Assembly: GCA_002469605.1 (NCBI GenBank)
Contig: DKMV01000396.1
Location: 1 to 7,014 of the forward strand
Length of the DNA stretch: 7,014 nucleotides
Direction: 5' to 3'
Source of the DNA: Leclercia sp. UBA7405
GTDB taxonomy: Bacteria > Pseudomonadota > Gammaproteobacteria > Enterobacterales > Enterobacteriaceae
The position numbers were made by a program, and so were the translations under genes. A model generated the notes under the pieces. That model saw only the letters and a list, made by a program, of their open reading frames with translations, had not been told where the DNA came from and searched no databases. This document shows positions 6,006 through 7,014 of the stretch, one piece after another; position 1 is the first letter of the stretch; each line of letters starts with the position of its first letter.

Positions 6006-6032
6006 GCCCACCGGTCAAAATTTCGGGCTCGG

Positions 6033-6061
6033 AGTATATCAGAGGTGAATGAGTGCGTCAG
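6033..6061 (-). promoter_or_regulatory. Probable glsB-yneG promoter
   Basis: On the minus strand CTGACG (6056-6061, four of six) and TATACT (6033-6038, five of six) are 17 bases apart, and TG one base before the -10 makes it an extended -10 (TGATATACT). Transcription would start near 6026, leaving about 33 bases of leader. The -35 overlaps the stop codon of the chemoreceptor gene (6058-6060). This lets glsB be transcribed apart from its upstream neighbour. Confidence 0.55.
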
Positions 6062-7014
6062 GCAGGAAGTCGAAAACGCGATACCGCCCGAATTAATAGC
6101 CCCGATTCGTCATGCAGCCGCTGTGAGGCCTCGGAGGCGGTGTTCACCAGCGTATCGGTCTGGCGGGCCACGCTGTTGAGCCCCTGCAGCTGGCGCGTCA
6201 TCTGATGAATACTGTCGCCCTGGCTGAGGGTGGCCGCCGAGATCTCATTCAGCAAACCGCAGAGATTGCCTACCAGGCTCATCACCTGCTGCAGGTTCTC
6301 CTCCAGCCGGCTGACCGCTTTTGAGCCGTCATCGATCCCCTGCAGGGAGTGGTTGATCAGCTCCTGGATATTTTTGGTGGAGTGGCTGCTTTTGCGCGCC
6401 AGCAGCCCAACCTCCCGGGCCACCACCGCAAAGCCGCGCCCCTGGTTACCGGCGTGGGCCGCTTCAATAGCCGCGTTAAGGGCCAGAATATTGGTCTGGA
6501 AAGCCACGTTGTCGATCATTGCCACGATGCCGCGCATCTCCGACGAGCGCTCTACAATGGCGGCCATAGAGGCATTCACCGTCGCCATCATCCGGTCACC
6601 GCCCGCCGCCACCTGCCGCGCTTCGTCCGCCCGGGAGCTGGCAAGCTTCGCATAGACGGTGTTGCCCTCTACGTGGGTTTCCAGCGCGGCGATATGGGCC
6701 GTGACCACCTTCAGCTCCTGCGCCTGGCGCGCCGACTGGTGATAAAGCTGCTGGTTACCCTCGGCCAGCGAGCCGATGTTCTGCACCATGGCGGTGGTAG
6801 CGTCGTTCACCTGCCGGATAAGCTGGTACAGGCCGCTTTGCAGCGTTTGAATGCTGTCATCAAGCTGGCCTATCTCACGGTTAAACCGCGTAACCGGAGG
6901 CGGCGGGACGGAGAGATCCCCCGCTGCCAGCCGGTTAATGTGGGCGATCAGGGCCCGCAGCGGGGCGATAACCCAGCGCGACATGCCAAACCAGACGGCG
7001 ATGGCGATGATCAG
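6058..7014 (-). CDS. Chemoreceptor (MCP family) lacking canonical methylation sites, C-terminal part
   Basis: The last 318 codons are present; the periplasmic sensor and first membrane segment lie beyond the right edge. In-window residues 1-10 are the end of the second membrane helix ([10 protein letters not shown]), 11-60 a HAMP domain ([22 protein letters not shown]) and about 60-318 the long coiled-coil hairpin. Its tip, [20 protein letters not shown] (170-189) and [12 protein letters not shown] (191-202), is unmistakable. It aligns without gaps with Tsr from the HAMP to past the first methylation helix. At the four methylation pairs it has A95-R96, K102-V103, A109-A110 and N291-T292 in place of Glu/Gln. 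Three tip residues that in Tsr serve trimer or CheW contact also differ (H187, N190, G203 for R388, E391, R404). The C-terminus, VSRFRLPA, lacks the NWETF tether for CheR/CheB. The family is certain, the ligand unknown; it is probably an adaptation-independent or silent receptor. Confidence 0.93.
   Translation of the reverse strand: MIIAIAVWFGMSRWVIAPLRALIAHINRLAAGDLSVPPPPVTRFNREIGQLDDSIQTLQSGLYQLIRQVNDATTAMVQNIGSLAEGNQQLYHQSARQAQELKVVTAHIAALETHVEGNTVYAKLASSRADEARQVAAGGDRMMATVNASMAAIVERSSEMRGIVAMIDNVAFQTNILALNAAIEAAHAGNQGRGFAVVAREVGLLARKSSHSTKNIQELINHSLQGIDDGSKAVSRLEENLQQVMSLVGNLCGLLNEISAATLSQGDSIHQMTRQLQGLNSVARQTDTLVNTASEASQRLHDESGLLIRAVSRFRLPA

Noticed and set aside
5994..6011. Six-residue longer N-terminus of GlsB starting at GTG 6011
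   Set aside because: The added codons contain the AAGGAG Shine-Dalgarno of the GTG at 5993, and the shorter protein has the E. coli length and S66/K69 numbering.
5178..6179. 333-codon open frame on the plus strand opposite glsB
   Set aside because: Antisense shadow of a conserved enzyme gene; no domain, and it runs through the glsB promoter into the chemoreceptor gene.
1..7014. Mobile elements, CRISPR arrays, tRNA or rRNA genes
   Set aside because: No transposase or integrase, no regularly spaced repeats, and no RNA gene signature was seen in any gap.

Overview
The window looks like a chromosomal segment of an enteric bacterium (Enterobacteriaceae, of an Enterobacter/Klebsiella/Kosakonia-like kind; the genus cannot be fixed from this sequence). 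The grounds are protein sequences close to the Escherichia coli products UxaB, DgcF (YneF), YneG and GlsB (YneH), in the same relative order as in E. coli (uxaB - dgcF - yneG - glsB), with GC-rich coding regions and AT-rich gaps. All seven genes are read from the minus strand, so transcription runs from high to low coordinates. Both ends are cut: the 5' part of uxaB lies at the left edge and the 3' part of a chemoreceptor gene at the right edge.

From right to left (the direction of transcription): 7014-6058 is the HAMP and signalling part of a methyl-accepting-type chemoreceptor whose canonical methylation sites all appear to be substituted. A promoter overlapping its stop codon probably drives glsB (glutaminase, GTG start at 5993) and the translationally coupled yneG (small DUF4186 protein). 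A 106-base gap rich in repeats leads to dgcF (MASE1-type membrane diguanylate cyclase). A 115-base gap with a good promoter candidate leads to a second cyclase (MASE2-GGDEF, DgcC/AdrA-like). Only 52 bases further on is a third, a GAF-GGDEF protein with a GADEF active-site motif, followed by a GNAT acetyltransferase. After a 117-base gap carrying a likely ExuR operator comes uxaB, which starts at GTG.

Compared with the E. coli order as I remember it, two things differ. Three genes (two GGDEF proteins and the acetyltransferase) sit between uxaB and dgcF, and a chemoreceptor gene stands upstream of glsB where E. coli has sad. The result is a run of three cyclase-family genes with three different input domains (MASE1, MASE2, GAF) and three different states of the catalytic and feedback motifs. 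This suggests a local c-di-GMP signalling cluster grown by insertion or duplication next to housekeeping genes. No RNA gene, insertion sequence, CRISPR array or convincing intrinsic terminator was found.
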